DNA of 64,000 nucleotides from a bacterium. Its GTDB lineage: Bacteria; Verrucomicrobiota; Verrucomicrobiia; Verrucomicrobiales; Akkermansiaceae. The stretch's first letter is position 1; every line of letters begins with the position of its first letter. Location: NCBI GenBank assembly GCA_018222765.1, contig JAAEZT010000010.1, positions 28,426 through 92,425 of the forward strand, written 5' to 3'. The translations under genes and the position numbers were made by a program. Below, piece by piece: positions 1 through 8,585 of this stretch. The notes under the pieces are model-generated. The model worked only from the letters and a program-made list of their open reading frames with translations, searched no databases and was not told the DNA's origin.

Positions 1-231
1 GATCACGCGGACAGTCTTACCGGTTCCGTGGGGCAGGGCCACACTTCCGCGGACCATCTGGTCGCTTTTACGAGGATCGACACCCATGTTCGCTGAAATG
101 GTGACTGTTCCGTCAAACTTGGGCGCAGGGAACTTCTTAAGAAGAGCGGCAGCGTCTGCGAGGGAGTATTTCGCTCCTTCTTCGACGAGGGCTGCGGCCT
201 TCGCGTAACGTTTACTTCTTTTATTGCTCAT
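1..231 (-). CDS. rplA: Large ribosomal subunit protein uL1 (L1), N-terminal part only
   Basis: This is the first 77 codons of ribosomal protein L1; the rest lies beyond the window edge. It begins [12 protein letters not shown] and continues into the L1 signature region with [18 protein letters not shown] and then [17 protein letters not shown]. In the family, L1 binds 23S rRNA at the L1 stalk and represses its own operon by binding mRNA. The gene lies 91 bp downstream of rplK on the same strand, the usual L11-L1 order. The start is the ATG at 229-231. Identity is secure; only the length is unknown. Confidence 0.93.
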   Translation of the reverse strand, partial: MSNKRSKRYAKAAALVEEGAKYSLADAAALLKKFPAPKFDGTVTISANMGVDPRKSDQMVRGSVALPHGTGKTVRVI

Positions 232-322
232 TGTTTTTTTTGCAGTGCGATCGGATGGCCTATTAAACCCCCCTCCTGCTATTTGATTACCCTCCCCTCT
301 TCAGAGTAGGGCGAGATTGGGT

Positions 323-748
323 TTAGGCTTCGATTTCTAGGCCCATCTGGCGGGCAGTACCAGCCAAAATCTTGGCAGCCTGCTCGGGGTCGTTGGTATT
401 GAGATCAACGATCTTGCGGTCGACGACTTCCATCAACTTGGCGCGTGACAGCGTGCCAACCTTAACTTTGTTGGGTTCACCTGAACCGGAAGCAAGTCCG
501 GCAGCCTTCTTGAGAAGGACCGCTGCGGGCGGTTGCTTGGTAACGAAAGTGAAGCTGCTGTCTTTATAAACCGTGATGATCGTCGGGAGGAGATCTCCGG
601 CAGACGCCTGGGTCGCCGCGTTGAATTCCTTACAGAAACCCATGATATTAACTCCAGCCTGACCGAGTGCGGGACCGACGGGAGGTGATGGATTTGCTTG
701 TCCTGCCTGAATTTGCAGTTTGAGAACGGATTTTACTTCCTTAGCCAT
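323..748 (-). CDS. rplK: Large ribosomal subunit protein uL11 (L11)
   Basis: The 141-residue product is full length for bacterial L11. It starts [20 protein letters not shown], then has the N-terminal [22 protein letters not shown] signature region and a C-terminal rRNA-binding domain ending near [13 protein letters not shown]11 binds the GTPase-associated centre of 23S rRNA and is needed for stringent-factor and release-factor function. It lies between nusG and rplA in a tRNA-tuf-tRNA-secE-nusG-rplK-rplA run. The start ATG at 746-748 fits the conserved N-terminus. Confidence 0.97.
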   Translation of the reverse strand: MAKEVKSVLKLQIQAGQANPSPPVGPALGQAGVNIMGFCKEFNAATQASAGDLLPTIITVYKDSSFTFVTKQPPAAVLLKKAAGLASGSGEPNKVKVGTLSRAKLMEVVDRKIVDLNTNDPEQAAKILAGTARQMGLEIEA

Positions 749-832
749 GGTATTGAGTGAGTGATAAAGTTTTGCCCTACGGGCGGAGAGGTGTGGTGGG
801 TTTTATTGAGATAAAGTCAAGAAAGAAACAAC

Positions 833-1402
833 TTAGCCCTTCTCAACCTGCCAGTATTCGAGCTCCACTGGGGTGGAACGACCAAAAATGGTAACCGCAA
901 CGCGGAGTTTGCCCTTTTCAGGATCAATTTCCTCTACAATGCCGTTTTGACTTTCAAAGGGGCCGTCGGAGACCTTTACGGTATCGCCAACTTCGAATTC
1001 GATGGACGGACGAACACTCCCTTCACGCTCCTCGATCTGACTGAGCATACTGGCCACTTCCTTGGCACGCATCGGGATCGGCTGGCTTTTGGCCCCGGCA
1101 AACCCGATGGCTCCATCGAGTTCCTGCATGAAATACCAGGTATCTTCGACTACCTCGTTGTTGGGCTGCAGAAGGTGCATGTTAATGATCACGTATCCTG
1201 GAAAGAATTTCTTCTTACTCTCGGTCTTTTTACCGGCACGGACTTCGGAGACCAATTCGGTAGGAACAAGAACATTGAAGATCTTGTCGCCAAGCTCTTC
1301 CGATTCCACGAGACGCTCGATACGATTCTTCACCTTCTGCTCCTGACCGGAGAGAACGTGAACCACATACCATTGGTCTTTCGGTGCTGGAATGGTGGGC
1401 AT
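833..1402 (-). CDS. nusG: Transcription termination/antitermination factor NusG
   Basis: The 189-residue protein has the NusG NGN domain at about residues 8-125, opening DQWYVVHVLSGQEQKVKNRI and including FPGYVIINM. A C-terminal KOW domain follows, with VGDTVKVSDGPFESQNGIVEEID. NusG binds RNA polymerase, reduces pausing and links polymerase to Rho or the ribosome. The gene sits directly after secE and before rplK, its conserved place. Length and domain order are normal for the family, and no extra insertion domain is seen. Confidence 0.96.
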   Translation of the reverse strand: MPTIPAPKDQWYVVHVLSGQEQKVKNRIERLVESEELGDKIFNVLVPTELVSEVRAGKKTESKKKFFPGYVIINMHLLQPNNEVVEDTWYFMQELDGAIGFAGAKSQPIPMRAKEVASMLSQIEEREGSVRPSIEFEVGDTVKVSDGPFESQNGIVEEIDPEKGKLRVAVTIFGRSTPVELEYWQVEKG

Positions 1403-1447
1403 GAGAGTAGTAAAAAGTGATGGGTAAATAAAATGGGACGAAGGCGC

Positions 1448-1675
1448 CTATCGGGCGAGACCTCCAATAAATGTCACAGCTTGGGTATGAATGAGGTCCC
1501 AAAGGCTAACGTAGGCGGCGAGCAGGATGATGGCAACCAACACGACCAAAGTTGAATCAATCAATTCCTTGAATTTCTTAAATCCACGAACTTTTGGATC
1601 GGGATCCCACGGCCAAGATGCTTTGCGGAGCTCGGTTTTGACCTCACCGATGAATTTGAAGGTTTTTTGGAACAT
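1448..1675 (-). CDS. secE: Preprotein translocase subunit SecE
   Basis: This 75-residue protein has a short amphipathic N-terminal stretch (FKFIGEVKTELRKASWPWDPD) and one membrane segment at about residues 43-61 (LVVLVAIILLAAYVSLWDL). That is the minimal one-TM SecE found in most bacteria. SecE clamps SecY in the SecYEG channel of the inner membrane. Its place between tRNA-Trp and nusG is the classic arrangement and supports the call, since such small proteins are weakly conserved. The KTELRKASWP motif is typical of SecE. Confidence 0.95.
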   Translation of the reverse strand: MFQKTFKFIGEVKTELRKASWPWDPDPKVRGFKKFKELIDSTLVVLVAIILLAAYVSLWDLIHTQAVTFIGGLAR

Positions 1676-1700
1676 GAACTTAAGTGATTGCTAATTGAAG

Positions 1701-1776
1701 TGGCAGGACAGGCGAGACTCGAACTCGCAACACCTGGTTTTGGAAACCAGTACTCTACCAATTGAGCTACTGTCCT
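1701..1776 (-). tRNA. trnW: tRNA-Trp (anticodon CCA)
   Basis: Read on the minus strand, the 7-bp acceptor stem AGGACAG pairs with CTGTCCT. The anticodon arm is CTGGT-TTCCAAA-ACCAG, giving anticodon CCA, and the T arm contains GTTCGAGTC. The 3' CCA is encoded (1701-1703). It lies between tuf and secE, where tRNA-Trp is found in many bacteria, and is probably processed from the same transcript. Confidence 0.96.
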
Positions 1777-1811
1777 TTTACTTTTAAAGATTTGTTTTTT
1801 GAGGCGACTGA

Positions 1812-1837
1812 GGGGGCACCCTTTGCAGAGTGCCCCC
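1812..1837 (-). other. GC-rich hairpin between tuf and tRNA-Trp
   Basis: A perfect 8-bp inverted repeat, GGGGGCAC (1812-1819) with GTGCCCCC (1830-1837), encloses a 10-nt loop. It lies just after tuf on the minus-strand transcript. No U-run follows on that strand, so it does not look like a standard intrinsic terminator. It may be a processing or mRNA-stabilising structure separating tuf mRNA from the tRNA-Trp-secE part. A smaller palindrome, TGACAG-a-CTGTCA, is at 1851-1863. Confidence 0.45.
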
Positions 1838-1897
1838 ATTAAAACCAGCCTGACAGACTGTCACCCGAGCGGGAAAACAATCTATCGATTTTAGTGA

Positions 1898-3082
1898 TTA
1901 TTCGAGAATGTCGCCCACTCGTCCGGCGCCAACGGTGCGGCCACCTTCACGAATCGCGAAGCGCATGGACTTCTCCATGGCAACCGGAGTGATCAATTCG
2001 ATTGTGAGGCTGACGTTATCGCCAGGCATCACCATTTCAACTCCATCAGGGAGAGCAATAGAACCAGTCACGTCCGTTGTGCGGAAGTAGAACTGTGGAC
2101 GGTAGTTGCTGAAGAATGGAGTGTGACGTCCACCTTCGTCCTTTGAAAGAACGTAAACTTCAGCAGTGAACTTGGTGTGAGGAGTCACAGAACCAGGCTT
2201 CACGATACACTGACCACGCTCAAGGTCGTCCTTCTTCAGTCCGCGGACAAGAAGACCGACGTTGTCCCCGGCACGACCCTCGTCGAGCAACTTACGGAAC
2301 ATTTCGATGTCAGTGATGGTAGTCTTCTGAGTGTCGCGGATACCCACGATCTCAACTTCACCCATCTTCTCAATGATACCACGCTCAATACGTCCGGTAG
2401 CAACGGTTCCACGTCCTTCAATCGAGAACACGTCCTCAATAGGCATGAGGAAGTCCTGATCAACCGGACGTTCAGGCTCAGGAATGTAGCTGTCAACAGC
2501 GTCCATGAGCTTGATGATGTTCTCCTTCTGGGCGGCGTCGCCTTCAAGAGCGCCAAGGGCGGAACCCTTGACAATGGGGATGTCGTCCCCGGGAAATTCA
2601 TACATGCTGAGCAGCTCGCGCACTTCCATTTCGACGAGTTCAAGAAGCTCCTCGTCGTCGACTTGGTCGGTCTTGTTGAGGAAGACCACAAGGGCGGGCA
2701 CACCAACCTGACGGGCAAGCAGGATGTGCTCACGTGTCTGGGGCATTGGGCCGTCCGCGGCGGAAACCACGAGAATACCTCCGTCCATCTGGGCGGCTCC
2801 GGTAATCATGTTCTTCACGTAGTCGGCGTGACCTGGACAGTCAACGTGCGCATAGTGACGAGTGTCGGTTTCATATTCAACGTGTGCGGTGGAAATAGTA
2901 ATTCCACGCGCCTTCTCCTCTGGAGCGGCGTCGATTTCGTCATAAGCCTTTGCTTCCCCACCCATCTTCTCAGCGAGGACGGTGGTGATAGCGGCGGTGA
3001 GGGTGGTTTTACCGTGGTCAACGTGGCCGATGGTGCCGACATTGACGTGAGGCTTATTCCTTTCGAACTGTTCTTTAGCCAT
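1898..3082 (-). CDS. tuf: Elongation factor Tu
   Basis: The 394-residue EF-Tu starts [19 protein letters not shown]. Visible GTPase motifs are [10 protein letters not shown] (G1), [11 protein letters not shown] (G3) and NKTDQVDD (G4), followed by the two beta-barrel domains. EF-Tu delivers aminoacyl-tRNA to the ribosome in a GTP-dependent way. The open frame runs 49 codons further upstream, but that stretch is the tRNA-Thr gene read as protein, so I chose the ATG at 3080-3082. The gene is flanked by tRNA-Thr and tRNA-Trp on the same strand. Confidence 0.98.
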   Translation of the reverse strand: MAKEQFERNKPHVNVGTIGHVDHGKTTLTAAITTVLAEKMGGEAKAYDEIDAAPEEKARGITISTAHVEYETDTRHYAHVDCPGHADYVKNMITGAAQMDGGILVVSAADGPMPQTREHILLARQVGVPALVVFLNKTDQVDDEELLELVEMEVRELLSMYEFPGDDIPIVKGSALGALEGDAAQKENIIKLMDAVDSYIPEPERPVDQDFLMPIEDVFSIEGRGTVATGRIERGIIEKMGEVEIVGIRDTQKTTITDIEMFRKLLDEGRAGDNVGLLVRGLKKDDLERGQCIVKPGSVTPHTKFTAEVYVLSKDEGGRHTPFFSNYRPQFYFRTTDVTGSIALPDGVEMVMPGDNVSLTIELITPVAMEKSMRFAIREGGRTVGAGRVGDILE

Positions 3083-3132
3083 TGTTCTGGTTGGTTTTAA
3101 TTTAGCTGTTTTTGTCGTTTGGAGATTTCTGC

Positions 3133-3207
<75 letters not shown>

Positions 3208-3221
3208 AATTCCTACAAATT

Positions 3222-3250
3222 TCTATCAATCGCAGTCAGCATTGGGACAA
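3222..3250 (-). promoter_or_regulatory. Possible sigma70-type promoter for the tRNA-Thr/tuf operon
   Basis: On the minus strand a TTGTCC hexamer (3245-3250) and a GATAGA hexamer (3222-3227) are separated by 17 bp and end 14 bp before the tRNA-Thr 5' end. Spacing and position fit a housekeeping promoter, but the -10 match is poor. This is a guess from spacing only. Confidence 0.25.
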
Positions 3251-3443
3251 GCGCACACAAGACCATTTCTAGGTTTTATCCGCCACTCCCCGCTGCTCAA
3301 AGCGAGCGGGAAGCTATCAAAGTCGGCCCCTCTGTCAAAAGTATTTTCAAAAGAATGTCTCTTTCGCTGGAAACCCCATAAAATGGAGGTTTTCGAGGGA
3401 TTCCTCAAGCCAAAAAGTGGCGTTTGGAACCCTTTTTACCGAA

Positions 3444-4238
3444 TTATTCTTCAACTAAACGATTAAACCTCTCGATTCGCTCCGTATGACCAGATTCTTC
3501 GTTGATATCGACAATCACGCCACAGAGCCTCACCGGGCCCTTGGCAACCGGAAATCGCGTCGGTAATCCTGTCCGAAAGCGCCAAACCACCGAATCCACC
3601 TCTCTCCCAAGGACCGACACATCTGGCCCACACATCCCGGCATCGGTCAAATAGGCCGTTCCACCAGGAAAAATCGTCTCATCCGCCGTCTGAACGTGGG
3701 TGTGTGTGCCCACCACGAGGGAAGCCAACCCATCCAGAGCCCGTCCCATCGCGATTTTTTCGCTTGTGGCCTCGGCATGGAAATCCACCACGATCATTTT
3801 CACCCCCTCTTCTTCCCGGAGACGGTTAATCTCGTCTTCCAGCATCGTTAAAGGGTTTTCCAGCGGCGGATTCATAAAAGTCCGCCCCATCGCATTCAAC
3901 ACCGCCACTTTCCCCTTCGCCGTTTCCAGCACCACTGAGCCTTTCCCTGGCGCCTCCGCCGGAAAGTTGATCGGCCTCAATAGCCTCGGCTCCGTCGGAA
4001 AATAATCCAAAATATCGCGTTGGTCCCAAACATGATCCCCCGTCGTGACCACCGCAGCCCCTGCCCGCAGCAGATCAATGCTGATTCTCGGGGTAATCCC
4101 CCGCCCTCCGGCGGCATTTTCACCGTTAATAATGATGAAATCCACTTCCTCCGCTTTCTTGATCTGCGCCAGTTGGCCAATCACCGCCGCACGGCCGGGT
4201 GAGCCAACCACATCTCCCAAAAATAAAACTCTCATCAT
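3444..4238 (-). CDS. YmdB/TIGR00282-type metallophosphoesterase
   Basis: The 264-residue protein starts (M)MRVLFLGDVVGSPGR, the first metal-binding motif of the YmdB family. IINGENAAGGRGI, TTGDHVWDQRD, VDFHAEATSEK and VVGTHTHVQTADE follow; all are conserved metal and active-site motifs. Characterised members such as Bacillus YmdB hydrolyse 2',3'-cyclic nucleotides and affect RNA turnover and biofilm formation; the substrate here is unknown. Two adjacent ATGs (4238 and 4235) are possible starts. It is divergent from the amidase-like gene 55 bp away. The family call is firm. Confidence 0.88.
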   Translation of the reverse strand: MMRVLFLGDVVGSPGRAAVIGQLAQIKKAEEVDFIIINGENAAGGRGITPRISIDLLRAGAAVVTTGDHVWDQRDILDYFPTEPRLLRPINFPAEAPGKGSVVLETAKGKVAVLNAMGRTFMNPPLENPLTMLEDEINRLREEEGVKMIVVDFHAEATSEKIAMGRALDGLASLVVGTHTHVQTADETIFPGGTAYLTDAGMCGPDVSVLGREVDSVVWRFRTGLPTRFPVAKGPVRLCGVIVDINEESGHTERIERFNRLVEE

Positions 4239-4293
4239 GGCACTACTTTTTTTTGAAGTTGCGAGCCCTTCGGCAACGCTCCATCAGTGAAGC

Positions 4294-5505
4294 ATGACAA
4301 AAGGGGTCCGGACAACGTCAATCCACTGGATCGTGATCGCCCTCGTTGTTTTAGTCGCAGGGTATCTCCTCACTCGCAAAGGTGAGGAGGCTCTACCGCC
4401 TCCGCCTCAAACCAGCCTCCGGACCGAGCTTGCTCTGGCACAGCTCGGCATCCCGCCGGACTGGTCGCATTTGGACCGCTTTCAGGATACCATTTCACGC
4501 GGCACCTTCCTCAAGCGCCTCGAAACGGTCTATACCACGGACGACAGCTGGAAAAAATGGATCGAGGTCTCTGCCACCGAGGCCACCTTCATTACCGCGG
4601 AGGATCCTTTCATCCTCCGCTTTGCCAAATCCGACAAGAACTCTCCGGGGTCAATCTGGAATTGGAAAAAACGGTCTGAACTCCTCCCCTCAAGAAATCT
4701 TCCCCTCGAGGGCCTCATCATCACGATAGACCCCGGGCACATCGGTGGAGAATTTGCGAAAATCGAAAACCGCAAACTCAACTATCCCAACACGCCCGTT
4801 ATCGAGGAAGGTACTATGACCCTCCGCACCGCAAAGTATCTCAAACCACTTCTCGAAAATCTCGGCGCGAGCGTCTCTCTCACCCGAACCAAAACCGAAC
4901 CCGTTACCCCGCTCCGCGCCAAAAACTTCCCCGATCCACAGCTCTTCTACCGCACCGCCGAAATCCGCGCCCGTGCCGACCTCATCAACAACCAGATCAA
5001 ACCCGACCTGGTCATCTGCCTCCACTTTAATGGCTCGGGCTCTCCGGCACTCTCTTCCGGACAACACTTCCATATCATCCTCCCTGGAGCCTTTCACGAA
5101 TCCGAAATCGCGCACGACGACGAACGCTTCGAGATGCTCCAGCGCCTCCTCTCCGGCACCATCGATGAAGAACTCCCCCTCGCCGCCAGCATCGCCGCCT
5201 CCTTTGAGGAAGAGACCGATCTGCCAGCCTATACCTATCGGACCAATCACCAATTTTCTACCAATCTCGACAACAATCCTTTCCTGTGGGCCCGCAACCT
5301 TCTCGCCACCCGCCTCTACCAATGCCCTGTCATTTTTCTGGAACCCTATGTCATGAACAGCACCGACTTTGTCGAACGCATCAAGGCCGGTGACTACGAA
5401 GGATCCAAGTTCGTCGATGGCAAATCCCGCCGCTCGGTTTACCGCGAATATGCCCACGCCGTTGCAGACGGGCTCGCGAGACACTACACTTCGATTCATG
5501 ACTAA
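4294..5505 (+). CDS. Membrane-anchored N-acetylmuramoyl-L-alanine amidase-like protein (amidase_3)
   Basis: The 403-residue protein has an N-terminal membrane segment at about 9-25 (IHWIVIALVVLVAGYLL), then a linker. A zinc amidase_3 fold begins near residue 141 with ITIDPGHIGG (His ligand), followed by PVIEEGTMTLRTAKYL (Glu ligand), VSLTRTKTEP and LVICLHFNGSG (second His), and ends with PVIFLEPYVMN (candidate catalytic Glu). The family cleaves the amide between MurNAc and L-Ala in the periplasm. All expected ligands appear present. The stretch between the last two motifs is longer than in small amidases. The stop overlaps the next gene by 8 bp, so the two are probably cotranscribed. Confidence 0.8.
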   Translation: MTKGVRTTSIHWIVIALVVLVAGYLLTRKGEEALPPPPQTSLRTELALAQLGIPPDWSHLDRFQDTISRGTFLKRLETVYTTDDSWKKWIEVSATEATFITAEDPFILRFAKSDKNSPGSIWNWKKRSELLPSRNLPLEGLIITIDPGHIGGEFAKIENRKLNYPNTPVIEEGTMTLRTAKYLKPLLENLGASVSLTRTKTEPVTPLRAKNFPDPQLFYRTAEIRARADLINNQIKPDLVICLHFNGSGSPALSSGQHFHIILPGAFHESEIAHDDERFEMLQRLLSGTIDEELPLAASIAASFEEETDLPAYTYRTNHQFSTNLDNNPFLWARNLLATRLYQCPVIFLEPYVMNSTDFVERIKAGDYEGSKFVDGKSRRSVYREYAHAVADGLARHYTSIHD

Positions 5506-6286
5506 CCTTCTCATCGCAGGCGCCGGATTTCTCGGCTCGGAAATTGCCCGACAAGCGGCCCCGAATTTCAACGTCACCACGCTTACCAAATCCGGCGGCG
5601 ATGGCTCCCTCGCCTGCGATCTCTCCTCGGAGTCCGAAATCAAAAGGCTCCGTGAAATAATCCCCGCACCCGGTCTCATCATTCACTGTGCCAGCTCCGG
5701 CCGCGGCGGACCCGACGCCTACCAAGCGATCTTCGTCAATGGCACCCGCGTCCTCAAAGAAACCTTCCCGGAAGCCCATCTCCTCTTCACCTCCAGCACT
5801 TCGGTGTATCATCAAACCGAGGGAGAAACCGTCGATGAAACCAGCCCCACTTCTCCCGACCGCGAAACGAGCCGCCTTCTCTTGGAAGCCGAAAAACAAG
5901 TCGATACCGCCGCCCGCCTTGCCGGGCTTTACGGCCCCGAGCGCAGCGTTGTTCTTCGCAAATTCCTCGCCGACGAAGCCGTCATCGAAGAAGACGGCCG
6001 CCGCACCTTAAACCAAATCCACGTCTGCGACGCCGCCAGCGCCTGCCTCTTTCTCGCCAAGGGAAAACACTTCGGGATCCACAATGTCACCGACGACGAA
6101 CCGATGAGCCAGCTTGAATGCTACCAGGGTCTCGCAAAGCACTTCAACAGACCCCTTCCTCCCACTGGCGAACGTAAGCTCTCCCGCAAACGCGCCTGGA
6201 CCCACAAGTCCGTCCAAAACACGAAGCTCCGCGACCTCGGCTGGAAACCCAAACACCCAAGCTTCTTCGATTTCCTCAAGGACTAA
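5498..6286 (+). CDS. NAD(P)-dependent epimerase/dehydratase-like (extended SDR)
   Basis: The 262-residue protein starts MTNLLIAGAGFLGSEIARQ, a GxGxxG Rossmann loop. It later has LIIHCASSGRGGPDAYQAI and LLFTSSTSVYHQTEGETVDE, with a Ser and Tyr in the SDR pattern. The usual YxxxK lysine is not obvious: DRETSRLLLEAEK follows instead, so it may be an atypical, YeeZ-like member. An open frame extends 43 codons upstream inside the amidase gene, but the ATG at 5498 gives a standard Rossmann start. It overlaps the upstream stop by 8 bp. The substrate is unknown. Confidence 0.78.
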   Translation: MTNLLIAGAGFLGSEIARQAAPNFNVTTLTKSGGDGSLACDLSSESEIKRLREIIPAPGLIIHCASSGRGGPDAYQAIFVNGTRVLKETFPEAHLLFTSSTSVYHQTEGETVDETSPTSPDRETSRLLLEAEKQVDTAARLAGLYGPERSVVLRKFLADEAVIEEDGRRTLNQIHVCDAASACLFLAKGKHFGIHNVTDDEPMSQLECYQGLAKHFNRPLPPTGERKLSRKRAWTHKSVQNTKLRDLGWKPKHPSFFDFLKD

Positions 6287-6529
6287 CCGCAGAGTCGAAA
6301 GAATTTCACATCAGAATATCACTCTCCTTCCAACGAGGAAAAGTCCTCTTCGGCATACTCGACAGGCTCATTAATTGATACAGCACAATCGACTCAGGAG
6401 CTGCCCACAGGGAAGGTGGCGCGGGAAAAATAGAGAGTAACAATCGCATGATGAATAAGATCTGAAATCTGCGGAGGTCGACCCGAGAATTTTCCAAGCA
6501 AAAGATTGGCCCTGAACGAAGACAGACCT

Positions 6530-8275
6530 ATGTTTTTCTTCATGAGATCGGTGGTCCTGTTCCTCGCCGTCGCGGCCGGATACATCCTGCTTCAAGGATC
6601 TCCCGACTCATGGCATCCTATTCTTCGAGTTTGTCTTGCCGTCACCGCCCTCGTCATCGGCATCATAATTTGGGGAAAACGAGACAAACCCACCAGCACC
6701 GTGGCCCAACCAGCCCGTCCTCCCAAGTGGCTCGACTACCTCACTGTCGGGGTTGCTCTCCTCGTCGTAGAGTGCTTTTTTCTCTTCGTCCTCGCCACTG
6801 TTCCTGACAGGGCGGAAACACTCGCTCTCGATCTCGATTCCCATCTCCATCCGGAAGGGTATGAAACCGAAGAAGAATCCGGCTCCGGTGAAGGTGCGGG
6901 AAAAAGCTCCGGAGATCAACTCAGCTCAGGCAACTGGCTCTGGCGCGGAAAAGGTGAAATCCATCTTCAAAGCAAAGGCCGCGTTCGTCCGTCCAACCGC
7001 CCGGAAGTCTACCTCTGGCCTAAGAGCGACGAAGACTACAAGAATCTCAACAACAGCCAACGCTTCCTGAGAATCTTCACTCTAGCCACTTACAAGAACG
7101 CCGTTTGGTCACCTCTCGTCACCGTTCCCCGCACTCTCACCGCCGAAGATGGCCGGATCGCTCTCAATCCAAAATCCAGAAGAACCGTCGAATACGAAAT
7201 CTCACATCAGGAAAATGCCAAGGGACGGAGCCTTGTCGTCACCATTCCAACTCTCAACTCAATCGAAGTTCCCTTCCTCCGCGAAACCGCCGCAGACACT
7301 TTCCGCCTCCCTCCAATCGCCGCAGACAAGACCATTTATCGCTATGCAGCCACTTCCACTTTGGAAACCTTCGACACCATCCCGGAATCGGCCTCCTTTG
7401 AACCCGCCATCGACCCAAGAGGCGAGTATCTCCAACTTCCAAAAGACGATTTTCTCCGCGAGCGCCTCCACACTCTCGCTGCAACCTTCACCGGGTCACC
7501 CCGAGAATCACTAAGACAACTCCGCGCCCATCTCCTGCAAAATTGCACCTACTCGCTCGAAGTCGACATTCCTGATGGGAGCGATCCACTCGAAGACTTC
7601 CTCTTCGAATCCCGCAAAGGCTACTGTGCTCATTTCTCCAGTGCCGGGGCCCTACTCGCCCGCGCATTGGGATTCCCCTCCCGCGTCGCCTTCGGATGGT
7701 CCGGAGGTCGCTACTACGAAGGACAAAACTTCTACGTCTTCCGAGGTCGCGAAGCACACGCCTGGACCGAAATTCATCTCAAAGATCACGGCTGGGTCAT
7801 CTTTGATACCACTCCGGTTTCACGGGGGGAAGGATCCCCCAGTGTCGCCAACCTAGATGAAGAATCGCCCACCGATTTTAACGAAATGACGGACGAAGGC
7901 GTTACCGTCGGCTCGCTCGCTCCACTCAGAAACGCCGCCCTTGGCGTTGGCTCGATTGGCCTCGTTACCTTTATCATTGCGGTCATTGCCCGTCGCCCCA
8001 AGGAAAAGGATGCCGCCACCCGCTCTACCGCCAACTACCTTCCACCCAGCCCTAGCTACCTCACCCTTTTCAAACGAGCCTGCTCCACCCACGGATACCC
8101 CATGCCCGCCGGCCGTACCCTCCGCACGCACCTCGATCTCATCCCTGCCCCGGCCTTCGCCACTGACCTCCTGAACTACCACTACGCCGTGCAATACGCC
8201 GACGCCCCAAGAGACAAAAAAAAGGAAAAGTCGCTGTCTCAACAGCTCCGCCGCTGGGAGAAAGAGAGGCCTTAG
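6530..8275 (+). CDS. Transglutaminase-like membrane protein (TgpA-like)
   Basis: The 581-residue product has membrane segments near its N-terminus (about residues 6-22, 30-48 and 68-90), a long extracytoplasmic region and another segment near 470-485. A transglutaminase core has the Cys-His-Asp triad in GYCAHFSSAGALLARALG (Cys near 366), EAHAWTEIHL (His near 410) and WVIFDTTP (Asp near 425). Related TgpA/DUF3488 proteins are cell-envelope cysteine proteases or transglutaminases, often next to MoxR ATPases, but none is nearby here. The start is uncertain: TTG at 6506, ATG at 6530 and ATG at 6542 are all possible, with no clear ribosome binding site. Confidence 0.82.
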   Translation: MFFFMRSVVLFLAVAAGYILLQGSPDSWHPILRVCLAVTALVIGIIIWGKRDKPTSTVAQPARPPKWLDYLTVGVALLVVECFFLFVLATVPDRAETLALDLDSHLHPEGYETEEESGSGEGAGKSSGDQLSSGNWLWRGKGEIHLQSKGRVRPSNRPEVYLWPKSDEDYKNLNNSQRFLRIFTLATYKNAVWSPLVTVPRTLTAEDGRIALNPKSRRTVEYEISHQENAKGRSLVVTIPTLNSIEVPFLRETAADTFRLPPIAADKTIYRYAATSTLETFDTIPESASFEPAIDPRGEYLQLPKDDFLRERLHTLAATFTGSPRESLRQLRAHLLQNCTYSLEVDIPDGSDPLEDFLFESRKGYCAHFSSAGALLARALGFPSRVAFGWSGGRYYEGQNFYVFRGREAHAWTEIHLKDHGWVIFDTTPVSRGEGSPSVANLDEESPTDFNEMTDEGVTVGSLAPLRNAALGVGSIGLVTFIIAVIARRPKEKDAATRSTANYLPPSPSYLTLFKRACSTHGYPMPAGRTLRTHLDLIPAPAFATDLLNYHYAVQYADAPRDKKKEKSLSQQLRRWEKERP

Positions 8276-8294
8276 GTTCCAAGAGAGAGACCAA

Positions 8295-8585
8295 ATGAAA
8301 GGAATCGGAATCATTGGAGGAATGATCCGGGGTGTCATTCTTGGAGAAATTCTGCTCGGCCTGATGTCGAGCTCCGTTCTGCTCCCTCCTGTTCTTTATC
8401 TGGTCACCCCTCTTCTTTCTTTCGCCAACTACTCTCTCCCCCTGCTCATCTGCCTCCCCCGTGAAGAAGACCTCATACTCGAAAGCTTCGGCGACTTGGC
8501 CCCTACTTCTCCAACCCTAGCCGCTTTGCCTTCGAAAAAGTCTGGGTCTGCCAGGACATATAGGAGTTACACTGCGAATAACTAA
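8295..8585 (+). CDS. Small hydrophobic hypothetical protein, doubtful
   Basis: This 96-codon frame begins 19 bp after the transglutaminase gene, behind a purine-rich AGAGAGACC. The first 55 residues are hydrophobic (MKGIGIIGGMIRGVILGEIL, then LPPVLYLVTPLLSF), as in a one- or two-TM protein. The last 40 residues are low in hydrophobicity and look non-coding, and the frame ends 4 bp inside the recQ stop on the other strand. I recognise no family. It could be a real small membrane protein or a decayed gene end. Confidence 0.35.
   Translation: MKGIGIIGGMIRGVILGEILLGLMSSSVLLPPVLYLVTPLLSFANYSLPLLICLPREEDLILESFGDLAPTSPTLAALPSKKSGSARTYRSYTANN

Noticed and set aside
2177..3100. 307-codon open frame antisense to tuf
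   Set aside because: It mirrors tuf codon usage, has no family features and lies wholly over a highly conserved gene.
4690..5682. 330-codon minus frame over the amidase and epimerase genes
   Set aside because: Gly/Glu/Phe-rich translation typical of antisense frames in GC-rich genes; both sense genes are well supported.
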